In this document: one piece after another, positions 15,938-24,062 of the stretch
How the letters are laid out: every line of letters starts with the position of its first letter
How positions within the stretch are numbered: the first letter of the stretch is position 1
NCBI GenBank assembly: GCA_905193755.1
Contig: CAJJPX010000011.1
Location: 1 to 42,024 of the forward strand
DNA: 42,024 bases
DNA from: an uncultured Clostridium sp.
GTDB taxonomy: Bacteria > Bacillota_I > Bacilli_A > RF39 > UBA660
Direction of reading: 5' to 3'
Notes under the pieces: generated by a model
Told to the model about the DNA's origin: nothing
Database searches by the model: none
Seen by the model: the letters and a program-made list of their open reading frames with translations, nothing else
Translations under genes and position numbers: made by a program

Positions 15938-17107
15938 ATGAAAAAAGATGAAAAATTTTTAAAAGATTTAGAAAGCAAATTCATAGATTTAAAACCAAGT
16001 CAAAAAAATAAAATAATGAAAAAATATACTAAGTTTATAGAAGAAGGTAAAAAGAATAAAAGAAAAATGACTAGTATATTAAAAGACTTAGGAAAGCCGG
16101 AAGATATTGCTAAAAAAGAACTAGAAGCTTTAAAGAAAAATAAATTCGTGTCAATTATAAAATCTTTAAAAGATAAAATTAATACTATAAAAGAAAAACT
16201 AAATAAAAAGAAAAAACTTAAGAAAACTAAAAAATCATTAAAAAATGAATTTATTAAAAAAGAAAAAACTAAAAAAGAAAGTATAATTTCAAAATTAAAA
16301 TCTAAACTTAAGAAGAAGGATACTCTTAAAAATAATATAGAAGAAGTAATAGAAGAATCTAAAGAAGAAATAAGTAATGTAACAGAGATTGTAACTGAAC
16401 AAAAAGTATTTGAATCTAAATCTTCAAGAATAAAAAGAATTATTTTTAAGACTTTAGGAGTCATATTAACAATAGTATTACTATTTATATGGTTATGGTT
16501 ATTAGTTATCTTTATGGCCTCTATATTTGCTTTCTTAGATGGTGTTAAACTATATGGACTTATAATATCACTTCTAGGAATAGTACTTCTTGTTTTATCA
16601 TTAGTCATATTAATAAATAAAAGTATATTTAAGAAAAGAATAAGCTTAAAATGGTCTTTAATATTCATAATAATTTTTATAATAGTTATAGCCTTTGGAG
16701 TAACATTATTCTTAAAAGAAATTTCTAATATAAAAACAACACATGATGTTAGTGATAAATACACAATGACAAAAAGCTTAACAACATATAACTTATCAAA
16801 AGATAATAAACCATTCTATATAACATTTAATAGTAATTATAAAACTAAATATATAGTAGAATATGATGAATCATTAAAAAACAAAATAGAAGTAGAAGTA
16901 AAATACTATGAATGTTATTATGACTACTTCATAAAGAAAACATCTGATAGTGCATACATCTCATTAAAACTAAACAAAAGAGATCGCTTGAGTGTATATA
17001 TAGATGACTTAAAAGAAGGAAAAATTTATGATAATAATGAACTTGAAAGATACACTGTTAAAATAAAAGGATCAAAAGCTAACATGGAAAGAGTAATTAT
17101 TGAATAA
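15938..17107 (+). CDS. DUF1700/HAAS-type membrane protein
   Basis: 389 residues from ATG 15938 (GGAGA upstream; a longer in-frame start lies inside the nuclease gene). Residues 1-60 resemble the helical DUF1700/HAAS domain (LKDLESKFIDLKPSQ, then ILKDLGKPEDIAKKELE). A long Lys-rich linker follows, then three or four membrane segments (about 170-270) and an extracytoplasmic beta-rich domain of about 110 residues. DUF1700 proteins usually accompany a PadR regulator; none is adjacent. A sensing or scaffold role is only inferred. It ends directly against the convergent gene with no terminator between. Confidence 0.6.
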   Translation: MKKDEKFLKDLESKFIDLKPSQKNKIMKKYTKFIEEGKKNKRKMTSILKDLGKPEDIAKKELEALKKNKFVSIIKSLKDKINTIKEKLNKKKKLKKTKKSLKNEFIKKEKTKKESIISKLKSKLKKKDTLKNNIEEVIEESKEEISNVTEIVTEQKVFESKSSRIKRIIFKTLGVILTIVLLFIWLWLLVIFMASIFAFLDGVKLYGLIISLLGIVLLVLSLVILINKSIFKKRISLKWSLIFIIIFIIVIAFGVTLFLKEISNIKTTHDVSDKYTMTKSLTTYNLSKDNKPFYITFNSNYKTKYIVEYDESLKNKIEVEVKYYECYYDYFIKKTSDSAYISLKLNKRDRLSVYIDDLKEGKIYDNNELERYTVKIKGSKANMERVIIE

Positions 17108-17485
17108 TTATTCTTTTTTTAATTTATCTAACTTTTTATTAATTTCATCTATCGCCTTCTTTAAAACATCAATATCGCTATTACTAGAAGGATATACATC
17201 TCTTATAATTTTCCTTATCTTTTCAATATCATATATTACAGGGTTATATAAACACTTAACTTCTTTAGAATTAATATTTATAATACCACCATTTATTCTA
17301 GATTCAATTATATTTTGACTAGCAGCATTCGTAAGAATAGTTTGTCCAATAAGAATAATCCAATTACCAAGCATATTTTGTTCAGGAGCAGTCAAACTAT
17401 CAACAAGAACTAAACCCAAAATAAATCCAATCGTAGTTGAATATCTTGGATTAGTATTAAATATGTCATCATAACTTTCTTTCAT
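17108..17485 (-). CDS. Unknown small protein with hydrophobic N-terminal half
   Basis: 125 residues that I cannot assign. The first part is NTDPRY-like (IFNTNPRYSTTIGFILG), followed by LTAPEQNMLGNWIILIGQ and NAASQNIIESR; residues 18-55 could form one or two membrane helices. The C-terminus is a charged coiled coil ending KAIDEINKKLDKLKKE. There is no clear Shine-Dalgarno; a TATTAT box ends six bases before the ATG. It is convergent with the DUF1700-like gene, divergent from feoA. Confidence 0.55.
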   Translation of the reverse strand: MKESYDDIFNTNPRYSTTIGFILGLVLVDSLTAPEQNMLGNWIILIGQTILTNAASQNIIESRINGGIININSKEVKCLYNPVIYDIEKIRKIIRDVYPSSNSDIDVLKKAIDEINKKLDKLKKE

Positions 17486-17550
17486 ACTTAATAATATGTT
17501 TTAGGTACAAAAAAACTCACGTAACATATATTACTAAAGAAGGAGGAATC

Positions 17551-17775
17551 ATGAATTTATGTGATTTAGACTTTAATAAAAAAGCTATTATAGATAATAT
17601 AACTATGCATGGTATTAAGAAAAGAAGACTATATGATTTAGGTTTTATACCTGGAGAAACAGTATTTAAAATGTTTGATTCTATTTATAAGAGTCCTAAA
17701 TGTTATAAAGTTAAAAATACATTTTTGGCACTTAGAGACGAAGAAGCCATTAACATAGAGGTTCATTATGAATAA
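17551..17775 (+). CDS. feoA: Ferrous iron transport protein A
   Basis: 74-residue SH3-like FeoA protein: KAIIDNITMHGIKKRRLYDLGFIPGE matches the family core with the LGFIPG element. It assists FeoB at the cytoplasmic side. AAGGAGG precedes the ATG and the stop overlaps the FeoB start by 8 bases. No recognisable Fur, DtxR or MntR box was found in the 65-bp upstream gap. Confidence 0.93.
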   Translation: MNLCDLDFNKKAIIDNITMHGIKKRRLYDLGFIPGETVFKMFDSIYKSPKCYKVKNTFLALRDEEAINIEVHYE

Positions 17776-19747
17776 AAATATTCTTTTAGTTGGAAATCCT
17801 AATGTAGGTAAATCTTCTATATTTAATATATTAACTCATTCTCATGAACATACTGGTAACTGGACAGGTAAAACAGTAAAACTAGCTAGAAAGAATATTA
17901 TAAATACTAATTATACACTTATAGATTTACCAGGTATTTATTCTCTTTCAAGTCTTAGTGAAGAAGAAATAGTAGCTAAGGATACACTTTTATTTGAACA
18001 ATATGAAAAGATAATCTATGTGATGGATGCATCAAATATTGAGAAGAACATGCATTTACTTTTACAAATACTAGAGATAAACAAGAATATTATTCTTTGT
18101 CTTAATATGATAGATGAACTAGATTCTAAAGGTATAAAAGTAAATGATAAACGTCTTAGTGAAATACTTGGTATAAAAGTAATAAAATGTTCAGCATCAA
18201 AAAATATTGGTATAAAAGATTTAATAAACTCTTTAGATGAAGAAAGTATAAGTAACTATAATTATATTTATGACTTTAATATAGAAAAAGGTATATCTGA
18301 TATATTTGAATTTCTTACTCATCAATTTAAATCTAGATTTATAGCTCTGAATATTTTAGAAAAAGATAAATCAATCGTAGAATCTATAAAAACTAAATAC
18401 AAAGTAAATATAATTAATAAAGAAATGCAAAACTATTTAATGAATGTAAACTCTGAAGAAATATCTGACGAAGTATCTATTCTTTTAAATAATATTTCTA
18501 AAAGTATATCAAACGAAGTAGTAACTTTCTCTAAAGAAAAAGAAATAGGTGTTATAGATAAAATATTTACTAAGAAAGTTTATGCTTTATCTATAATGTT
18601 TATTATTATGTTTGGTATATTTTTAATAACAATCGTAGGTGCTAATTACCCGAGTGAAGCTCTTGGTTATTTATTTTCAAAATTAGAAATCATTTTATTA
18701 AATTTAGTTAAATATTTTAAAATATCAGAGTTTATTTATGAACCACTTATTTATGGAATATATAGAGTAGTTAGTTTTATAGTATCTGTTATGTTTCCAC
18801 CATTAGTTATATTTTTCTTTCTATTTACTTATGCTGAAGAAAGTGGAATACTTCCAAGAATAGCATTTAATTTTGATAATGTTTTTAAGAAATGTGGATG
18901 TCATGGTAAACAAGCATTAACTATGTGTTCAGGTTTTGGATGTAATGCTTGCGCAGTAGTAGGAAGTAGAATAATAGATAGTAAAAGAGACAAATTAATA
19001 GCTATATTAACTAATTCATTTATTCCTTGTAATGGTAGATTTCCAATGATAATAGCACTCATCACTATGTTCTTCACAACATCTAATAATAAATTACAAG
19101 TATCGTTCTATTTAACTTTATTTGTTATACTTTCTATTTTAATATCACTACTTACTTCATTTATTTTATCTAAAACAATATTAAAAGGATATAATGGATT
19201 CTTTATATTAGAACTTCCTGACTATAAAAAAGTAAAACTAAAAAAGGTATTAAAGAATAGTCTTGTTTATAAATCTTTATCTATATTAAAAAAAGCAGTA
19301 TTAGTATCAATTCCATGTGGAATAATTATTTATTTGATGACTAATACTACTATTAAAGATATAACTTTATTTAAAATTATAAGTGACTTCTTAGAACCAT
19401 TTGCTTCTATTATAGGCCTAGATGGTGTTATACTTTTATCTTTCTTTTTAGCACTTCCAGCTAATGAAATAGTTTTACCTATTATTATAATGGGCTATCT
19501 AGGTGATAAGAATGTACCAATGATTTCAAATTATCTATCTATTAAAGAAGTTCTAATTAACAATGGATGGACTTACATGACAGCACTCTCCACTATATTA
19601 TTTTCTATAATGCATTTTCCATGTGGTACTACACTTGCTACTATTAAAAGTGAAGCAGGTACTAAATGGATGATATATAGTTTCTTTATACCTCTTATTA
19701 CTGGAATATTATTTCTGTTGATTCTTAATATTATGCACAGCTGTTAA
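17768..19747 (+). CDS. feoB: Ferrous iron transporter B
   Basis: 659-residue Fe2+ importer. The N-terminal G domain has G1 GNPNVGKSS (9-17), the G2 region NWTGKTV, G3 DLPGIYSLSS and NMIDE at the G4 position. The membrane part (from about residue 270) contains two inverted Gate-type repeats: the first with MCSGFGCNACAVVGSR and IPCNGRFPMI, the second beginning near SIPCGIIIYL and ending with MHFPCGTTLATIK. Conserved cysteines of the proposed pore are present. No FeoC is encoded next to it. It ends before the terminator of the convergent tRNA. Confidence 0.97.
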   Translation: MNKNILLVGNPNVGKSSIFNILTHSHEHTGNWTGKTVKLARKNIINTNYTLIDLPGIYSLSSLSEEEIVAKDTLLFEQYEKIIYVMDASNIEKNMHLLLQILEINKNIILCLNMIDELDSKGIKVNDKRLSEILGIKVIKCSASKNIGIKDLINSLDEESISNYNYIYDFNIEKGISDIFEFLTHQFKSRFIALNILEKDKSIVESIKTKYKVNIINKEMQNYLMNVNSEEISDEVSILLNNISKSISNEVVTFSKEKEIGVIDKIFTKKVYALSIMFIIMFGIFLITIVGANYPSEALGYLFSKLEIILLNLVKYFKISEFIYEPLIYGIYRVVSFIVSVMFPPLVIFFFLFTYAEESGILPRIAFNFDNVFKKCGCHGKQALTMCSGFGCNACAVVGSRIIDSKRDKLIAILTNSFIPCNGRFPMIIALITMFFTTSNNKLQVSFYLTLFVILSILISLLTSFILSKTILKGYNGFFILELPDYKKVKLKKVLKNSLVYKSLSILKKAVLVSIPCGIIIYLMTNTTIKDITLFKIISDFLEPFASIIGLDGVILLSFFLALPANEIVLPIIIMGYLGDKNVPMISNYLSIKEVLINNGWTYMTALSTILFSIMHFPCGTTLATIKSEAGTKWMIYSFFIPLITGILFLLILNIMHSC

Positions 19748-19752
19748 CCCAA

Positions 19753-19779
19753 GAAAAAAACTCTAGAAATTCTAGAGTT
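19753..19779 (-). terminator. tRNA-Asn terminator
   Basis: Arms AACTCTAGA (19759-19767) and TCTAGAGTT (19771-19779), with the T-run on the minus strand. Confidence 0.75.
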
Positions 19780-19789
19780 AATATTCAAC

Positions 19790-19865
19790 TGGCGCCTGAT
19801 GCAGGACTCGGACCTGCGACCTAACGGTTAACAGCCGTGCGCTCTACCGACTGAGCTAATCAGGC
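19790..19865 (-). tRNA. tRNA-Asn (anticodon GTT), CCA encoded
   Basis: 76 nt on the minus strand. Acceptor GCCTGAT/ATCAGGC, G73 discriminator (as expected for Asn) and encoded CCA. D stem GCTC/GAGC, with G18G19 present; anticodon loop CTGTTAA. The T stem GCAGG/CCTGC closes a loop that reads TCCGAGT, so position 55 is C instead of the near-universal U, and the 27-43 pair is C-U. All other stems are intact. Confidence 0.93.
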
Positions 19866-19878
19866 ACTTGCATAAATA

Positions 19879-19907
19879 ATTATAGATTATCATTTCGTAT
19901 TTGTCAA
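19879..19907 (-). promoter_or_regulatory. tRNA-Asn promoter, full consensus
   Basis: TTGACA (plus 19902-19907), 17 bp, TATAAT (plus 19879-19884) on the minus strand, about 14 bases before the mature tRNA. Confidence 0.85.
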
Positions 19908-19968
19908 CAAAAATATAGACTTTTATTATAAAAATTGATAAAATTAATATGAATTAAGAGGGATATAT

Positions 19969-20982
19969 ATGAATAATGATATAGAAATGGTAGATTTAAG
20001 TAGTAATAATCAAAATACGAATGCAAATACTAACAATACAGTTACTAATCCTAGTAATCCAAATCACGTTAGTATACTTGAAATGTACGGTGAAAACTTA
20101 AGCAGAAAAGAATATGTTACAAATCCAGCTATCGGAAGAGATAGTGAAATAGAACAAGCTATAGTAATACTTTTAACACCAGAAAAAAGTGCCCTTTTAG
20201 TAGGTAAAGCTGGTGTAGGTAAAACTGCTATTGTTGAAGGTATAGGTTATAGAATGAAAAATGGCATGATACCTAATGCACTAAAACCATATGAATTAAT
20301 AAAAGTTAATATTTCTAGTTTACTTGGTGAAACTAAAGTAGGAGAAGGACAAAGCGAAAATAGACTTCAATTACTTGTTGATGAACTAAAAACTAAAAAG
20401 AATATTATACTATTTATAGATGAAGTTCACCTTTTAGTTAACAGAAATACTACGAACATGAGTATAGACTTTGCTAATATGTTAAAGCCAGGTTTAGACC
20501 GTGGTGATATTAAAATGATAGGTGCTACTACATATGAAGAATATGAAGCATATATTCTAAGAGATAGAGCCTTCTTAAGACGTTTCTTAAAAGTAGATGT
20601 AGCTGAACCAGATGAAGACCAATGTACACAAATACTACTTGGAACTTACCCAAAATATGAAAAAAGAACAGGTGTAAAACTTGAATACACTGACTACTTA
20701 AAAGAAAAAATATTTAGATTCATAGTACAAATGACAGATGAATATAAAAGAATTTATGAAATAGGTAATAGATACCCAGATGTAGCTCTAACAATCGTAA
20801 TGAGTGCATTCTCACTTGCTTCATATGAGGATAGTCCAGTCGTAACACTAAAACATTTCTATAAAGCAATATGTAGAACTAAAGTAATATATGAAGATGC
20901 TAAAGTAAAAGAAATAGCTAGATTCAAAGAACTATTTAAAGACATTATAGCTGAAGAAAACGTAGATCTAAATGATATGTAA
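19969..20982 (+). CDS. Solitary ClpB/ClpA-type first AAA+ domain protein
   Basis: 337 residues. After a 35-residue Asn/Thr-rich disordered start, LEMYGENLSR and AIGRDSEIEQA mark the beginning of a Clp-type D1 AAA+ module. Walker A GKAGVGKT (79-86), Walker B FIDE with Asp151/Glu152, sensor-1 GATT (185-188) and Arg fingers in RDRAFLRRF (Arg204/Arg205) are all present, so ATP hydrolysis in a hexamer is likely. The ClpN domain, the middle coiled coil and the second AAA domain of real ClpB/ClpC are absent. Substrate and partner are unknown. ATG follows AGAGGGAT; a terminator directly follows the gene. Confidence 0.85.
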   Translation: MNNDIEMVDLSSNNQNTNANTNNTVTNPSNPNHVSILEMYGENLSRKEYVTNPAIGRDSEIEQAIVILLTPEKSALLVGKAGVGKTAIVEGIGYRMKNGMIPNALKPYELIKVNISSLLGETKVGEGQSENRLQLLVDELKTKKNIILFIDEVHLLVNRNTTNMSIDFANMLKPGLDRGDIKMIGATTYEEYEAYILRDRAFLRRFLKVDVAEPDEDQCTQILLGTYPKYEKRTGVKLEYTDYLKEKIFRFIVQMTDEYKRIYEIGNRYPDVALTIVMSAFSLASYEDSPVVTLKHFYKAICRTKVIYEDAKVKEIARFKELFKDIIAEENVDLNDM

Positions 20983-20988
20983 TATTAT

Positions 20989-21013
20989 AGACACTAAAAA
21001 CGTGTCTATTTTT
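20989..21013 (+). terminator. AAA+ gene terminator
   Basis: Arms AGACAC (20989-20994) and GTGTCT (21002-21007), followed by ATTTTT. Confidence 0.7.
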
Positions 21014-21032
21014 AATGAGAAAGGAAACAAAT

Positions 21033-21143
21033 ATGGAAGAATTAAATAATATGATATCATTTTTAAAAAGTATCATAAAAGAAAATAATTCTAAAGAAGT
21101 AAATAAAGAAATAAAATGTTTTATGAAAAAAATAAAAATTTAA
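21033..21143 (+). CDS. Possible 36-residue small protein
   Basis: A short frame MEELNNMISFLKS... ending KKIKI, preceded by AAAGGAAAC at good spacing and lying between two terminators (20989-21013 and 21170-21220). That placement, rather than homology, supports it. The peptide is Lys/Glu-rich and predicted helical. It could be real or chance; I do not recognise a family. Confidence 0.35.
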   Translation: MEELNNMISFLKSIIKENNSKEVNKEIKCFMKKIKI

Positions 21144-21169
21144 AAAATATATAAAATTAAAAAAAACTA

Positions 21170-21220
21170 AGAAAATTCTATATGAAAACATAATTATCAC
21201 TAAGAGAATTTTCTTTTTTT
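21170..21220 (+). terminator. Terminator after the possible small gene
   Basis: Perfect 10-bp arms AGAAAATTCT (21170-21179) and AGAATTTTCT (21205-21214) with a 25-base loop and seven T. The rest of 21144-21308 holds only the ABC gene leader. Confidence 0.6.
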
Positions 21221-21308
21221 ATTACCTAAAAACTACTCAAAATAGAATTTTACCAATTTGAAATGATTTTCTTTATTTTGTAATATACATCTTACGAAAG
21301 GAAGAATT

Positions 21309-22193
21309 ATGAAAAAAGCAATAAAAGTAAGAAATATAAGTAAAACAATAGGTAGAAAGAAAATACTAGATAATATAAGTTTTGATATTTATGAGAATGA
21401 AATAGTTGGCTTAGTTGGTAAGAATGGCGCAGGTAAAAGTACACTTCTAAAGATTATGACAGGTCTTTATAGTTATGATGAAGGAGAAATATATTATTAT
21501 AATTATAATTTAAAAACTGACTATGAAAAAGCTATGTCTATCGTGGGTACACTAATAGAAAATCCTGATATGTATAGTAATCTCTCTGGTAAAAAGAATT
21601 TAGAACTATTTAAAAGTATGTTTAAAGGCATAGATGAAGGAACTATAGAAGAAATCGTACGTATAGTTGAAATGGAAAAATACTTAGGAAAGAAGTTTAA
21701 AACATATTCTCTTGGTATGAAAGAAAGACTAGGTATCGCGTCATCTCTAATTAATAAACCTAAAATACTTATTCTAGATGAACCAACAAATGGTCTTGAT
21801 AGAGAAGGTGTTAAAAACATAATGAAAATGCTTAAGGATTTAAAAGACACAACTATTATTATATCTTCACATATGCTTAGTGATATAGAAGAATTATGTA
21901 ATAAGATTATATTTATAAATGATGGTAAGATTGATAGTATAAAGATAAAACAAAATGATAATAAGAAAAATATAATCTTCGAAGTAGATGATTTTTCAAA
22001 AGCAAGACTTATTATAAAGGATTATTGTGTTAATGAAAATTTAGAAGTTTATGAAACAGATGATATGGTAAGCTTAATAAACAAAGAACTAGTCCTAAAT
22101 AATATAAATGTTTATAGAATTAGTGAAGCTACCAACACGCTTGAAAATGATTTCTTTAAAATGATAGGTAAATCAAATGATAAATCTAATTAA
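21309..22193 (+). CDS. ABC transporter ATP-binding protein (BcrA-type)
   Basis: 294 residues. Walker A GKNGAGKST, signature YSLGMKERLGIA, Walker B ILILDEPTNGLD and switch His in IISSHMLSD are all present, so it is an active ATPase. The C-terminal 80 residues resemble the extra domain of bacitracin/lantibiotic-immunity type exporters. It overlaps the following permease by 17 bases, forming a two-gene exporter. Candidate promoter elements precede it, and AAAGGAAG is the ribosome binding site. The exported substrate cannot be inferred; no histidine kinase or response regulator is adjacent. Confidence 0.92.
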   Translation: MKKAIKVRNISKTIGRKKILDNISFDIYENEIVGLVGKNGAGKSTLLKIMTGLYSYDEGEIYYYNYNLKTDYEKAMSIVGTLIENPDMYSNLSGKKNLELFKSMFKGIDEGTIEEIVRIVEMEKYLGKKFKTYSLGMKERLGIASSLINKPKILILDEPTNGLDREGVKNIMKMLKDLKDTTIIISSHMLSDIEELCNKIIFINDGKIDSIKIKQNDNKKNIIFEVDDFSKARLIIKDYCVNENLEVYETDDMVSLINKELVLNNINVYRISEATNTLENDFFKMIGKSNDKSN

Positions 22194-22881
22194 AAATGAA
22201 TTTATAAAGCTTAGTAAAGTTAAATTTATAGGTTCACATTTGGTATTTATAGTTTCAATTATCACTTATTATTATGTAAATAAAAAAGTATTAACAGAAG
22301 ATTTTATTCTTAAATTAATACCATTTATTGGAGTAGTATTGTCAATAATATTTTGTTCAATTGTGTCAAGTGAATATACTAGAGGAACTTTTAGAATCTA
22401 TCTTACAAAACCGGTAAAAAGAGCTAAAATATATATATCAAAGTTATTAACAATTTTTTTGACATTTTATAGTATTTTGCTACATAACTTGACAATTTAC
22501 GCATTATTTACACAGTCAATAAGTGTAAACTTTACTATCAAATATTTAAGTTATTCACAATCACTAGTATTAGTTTCAACAATTATCATAATGTTATCAA
22601 CAATGCTAAAATCTTCATCTCTTATTTCAGGTATAACTATATTGTTATTAACATTTGGTTTCACACTTTTTGAGTTATTAACATTAACAAATACAAAGTT
22701 TTTAGAATACTCATTCTTACCGTATCTTGATTTAAATATATTAAGTAGAGTAGATGAGATAAATAAATCACTAAATACAAATCTTTCTTTAAAGAATGGA
22801 ATCTATATAATTATATTTTATTCAATACTATTTTTTATAATTGGAATTATCTCATTCAAGAAAAAAGATATTAAAAACTAA
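22177..22881 (+). CDS. ABC-2 type permease
   Basis: 234 residues with about six membrane segments, the usual ABC-2 layout: MINLIKNEFIKLSK at the N-terminus (cytoplasmic elbow), SSEYTRGTFRIYLTKPVKR after the second segment (the coupling region), and a final hydrophobic helix ending in KKKDIKN. It starts inside the ATPase gene and works with it. It ends four bases past the end of the convergent CotJC gene, so the two overlap tail to tail. Confidence 0.88.
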   Translation: MINLIKNEFIKLSKVKFIGSHLVFIVSIITYYYVNKKVLTEDFILKLIPFIGVVLSIIFCSIVSSEYTRGTFRIYLTKPVKRAKIYISKLLTIFLTFYSILLHNLTIYALFTQSISVNFTIKYLSYSQSLVLVSTIIIMLSTMLKSSSLISGITILLLTFGFTLFELLTLTNTKFLEYSFLPYLDLNILSRVDEINKSLNTNLSLKNGIYIIIFYSILFFIIGIISFKKKDIKN

Positions 22882-23435
22882 TATCCTTTACTTTTATAAT
22901 AATCGTGTAATTCTTTAAATCTATTAAAGTGTACTATCTCTCTTTGTCTTAAGAAACTAAGTGGAGCAAGTAAACTCTCATCATCTGTTAGATCCATTAA
23001 GTTTTCATAAGTAGCTCTAGCTTTCTCTTCAGCAGCCATATCTTCTTGTAAATCAACTATCGGGTCTCCTGTAGATGCTATGTAGGCAGCAGTGAATGGA
23101 ATACCATCTTGGTTGAATGGAAATACTCCTTTCTTATGTGAAGTGTACCATCCTTCAAGTCCATTCTTCTTTAACTCTTCAACACTAGCATCCTTAAGTA
23201 ATTGACTAACCATCGTACATATCATCTCAACATGACCAAGTTCCTCAGTACCTATATCAGAAAGAAGTGCCTTACCCTTATCATCAGGCATAGTGAATCT
23301 TTGCATTAAATATCTAAGTGACGCTCCAAGCTCGCCATCGCTTCCGCCAACCTGCGTTATGAGTTGTTTCGCCATTTTAATATCTTTCTTTCTAACATTA
23401 ACTGGATACTCTAAAGTTTTTTCATACTTAAACAT
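22878..23435 (-). CDS. cotJC: Spore coat CotJC, manganese-catalase family
   Basis: 185 residues, the normal CotJC length. Di-metal catalase-type ligands are seen in LSDIGTEELGHVEMICTM and EEKARATYENLMD, with REIVHFNRFKEL near the end; YLMQRFTMPDDKGKALL is typical of the family. CotJC is a coat-associated manganese catalase-like protein in Bacillus and Clostridium. The GGGAGG ribosome binding site lies within the end of the upstream CotJAB gene, with one base between the two genes. Transcription as one cotJ operon, probably in the mother cell. Confidence 0.94.
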   Translation of the reverse strand: MFKYEKTLEYPVNVRKKDIKMAKQLITQVGGSDGELGASLRYLMQRFTMPDDKGKALLSDIGTEELGHVEMICTMVSQLLKDASVEELKKNGLEGWYTSHKKGVFPFNQDGIPFTAAYIASTGDPIVDLQEDMAAEEKARATYENLMDLTDDESLLAPLSFLRQREIVHFNRFKELHDYYKSKGY

Positions 23436-23436
23436 A

Positions 23437-23928
23437 CTAGTTACCTCCCTTATCCCAAGGCCAAGGATTATCTATCCATGTCCATTTATCACTACTAACA
23501 ACATCTTTTACACATAATGGACCATAAACATTCTCATATTTATTTTTAAGTTCATTATACATTTTCTTATATTCTTGAAAATTACTTAACATTTTCTTAT
23601 CATCAGGATATATATCCAAATATAAATTCATATCCTTCATCGCAAAATTATACATTTGTATTTTATAAAGTAACATATCTCTATCATTAGTAACTTTTAA
23701 CTTATAAACATGATTCTTATATCTAGAATACATATCACTAAACATATTACCTTTATTAAACCCCTCCATAGGTGAATACAAATTTTCATTTCTATTAAAA
23801 TTAATACTATCGATATTAATATCTATATCATTATATTTACTCTTATCAACATACTTATTTATGTCATACTCATATTCAAGTTCATTAGATACTATATCGA
23901 AGTAATTATTATTTTCATCATATAACAT
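23437..23928 (-). CDS. Fused CotJA-CotJB spore coat protein
   Basis: 163 residues. The C-terminal 80 are a clear CotJB domain: MYNFAMKDMNLYLDIYPDD, YENVYGPL and the terminal W-W-NPWPW motif. Before it, residues about 50-70 (NLYSPMEGFNKGNMFSDMYS) match the CotJA pattern of Y-P-E-L-GT-FP-L. In Bacillus, CotJA and CotJB are separate small proteins; here one frame carries both, plus a 45-residue Asp/Tyr/Asn-rich N-terminal extension. GGAGGA precedes the ATG. It lies directly upstream of cotJC. Confidence 0.8.
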   Translation of the reverse strand: MLYDENNNYFDIVSNELEYEYDINKYVDKSKYNDIDINIDSINFNRNENLYSPMEGFNKGNMFSDMYSRYKNHVYKLKVTNDRDMLLYKIQMYNFAMKDMNLYLDIYPDDKKMLSNFQEYKKMYNELKNKYENVYGPLCVKDVVSSDKWTWIDNPWPWDKGGN

Positions 23929-23969
23929 TTTTAAATCCTCCTAGACTATTGTATGTAAGCAAAAAAACT

Positions 23970-24000
23970 ATTGTATAGACTAGTTGCTCAAAAAAATGTA
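23970..24000 (-). promoter_or_regulatory. Candidate sporulation-type promoter of the cotJ operon
   Basis: Minus strand ACATTTTT (plus 23993-24000), 15 bp, TATACAAT (plus 23970-23977), near the sigma-E pattern. A second CATACAATA box (plus 23947-23955), an even better -10 for sigma-E/K, lies too close to the ribosome binding site to be used. Confidence 0.3.
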
Positions 24001-24016
24001 AAATATATAAAAATAC

Positions 24017-24046
24017 TTGTATATATTTTTCTAATAATGATAAAAT
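24017..24046 (+). promoter_or_regulatory. tsaE promoter with extended -10
   Basis: TTGTAT (24017-24022), 18 bp, TAAAAT (24041-24046) preceded by TGA. The predicted start is near 24053, giving a leader of about 10 bases that begins with the ribosome binding site GGTGAT. Confidence 0.5.
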
Positions 24047-24062
24047 GAATATGGTGATATAA

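Noticed and set aside
16000..16764. 254-residue minus-strand frame opposite the DUF1700-like gene
   Set aside because: Composition is Phe/Ser/Ile-rich as expected from the complement of Lys-rich codons; no start signal.
23947..23955. CATACAATA as the cotJ promoter -10 box
   Set aside because: Transcription start would fall inside the ribosome binding site; the box at 23970-23977 is more plausible.
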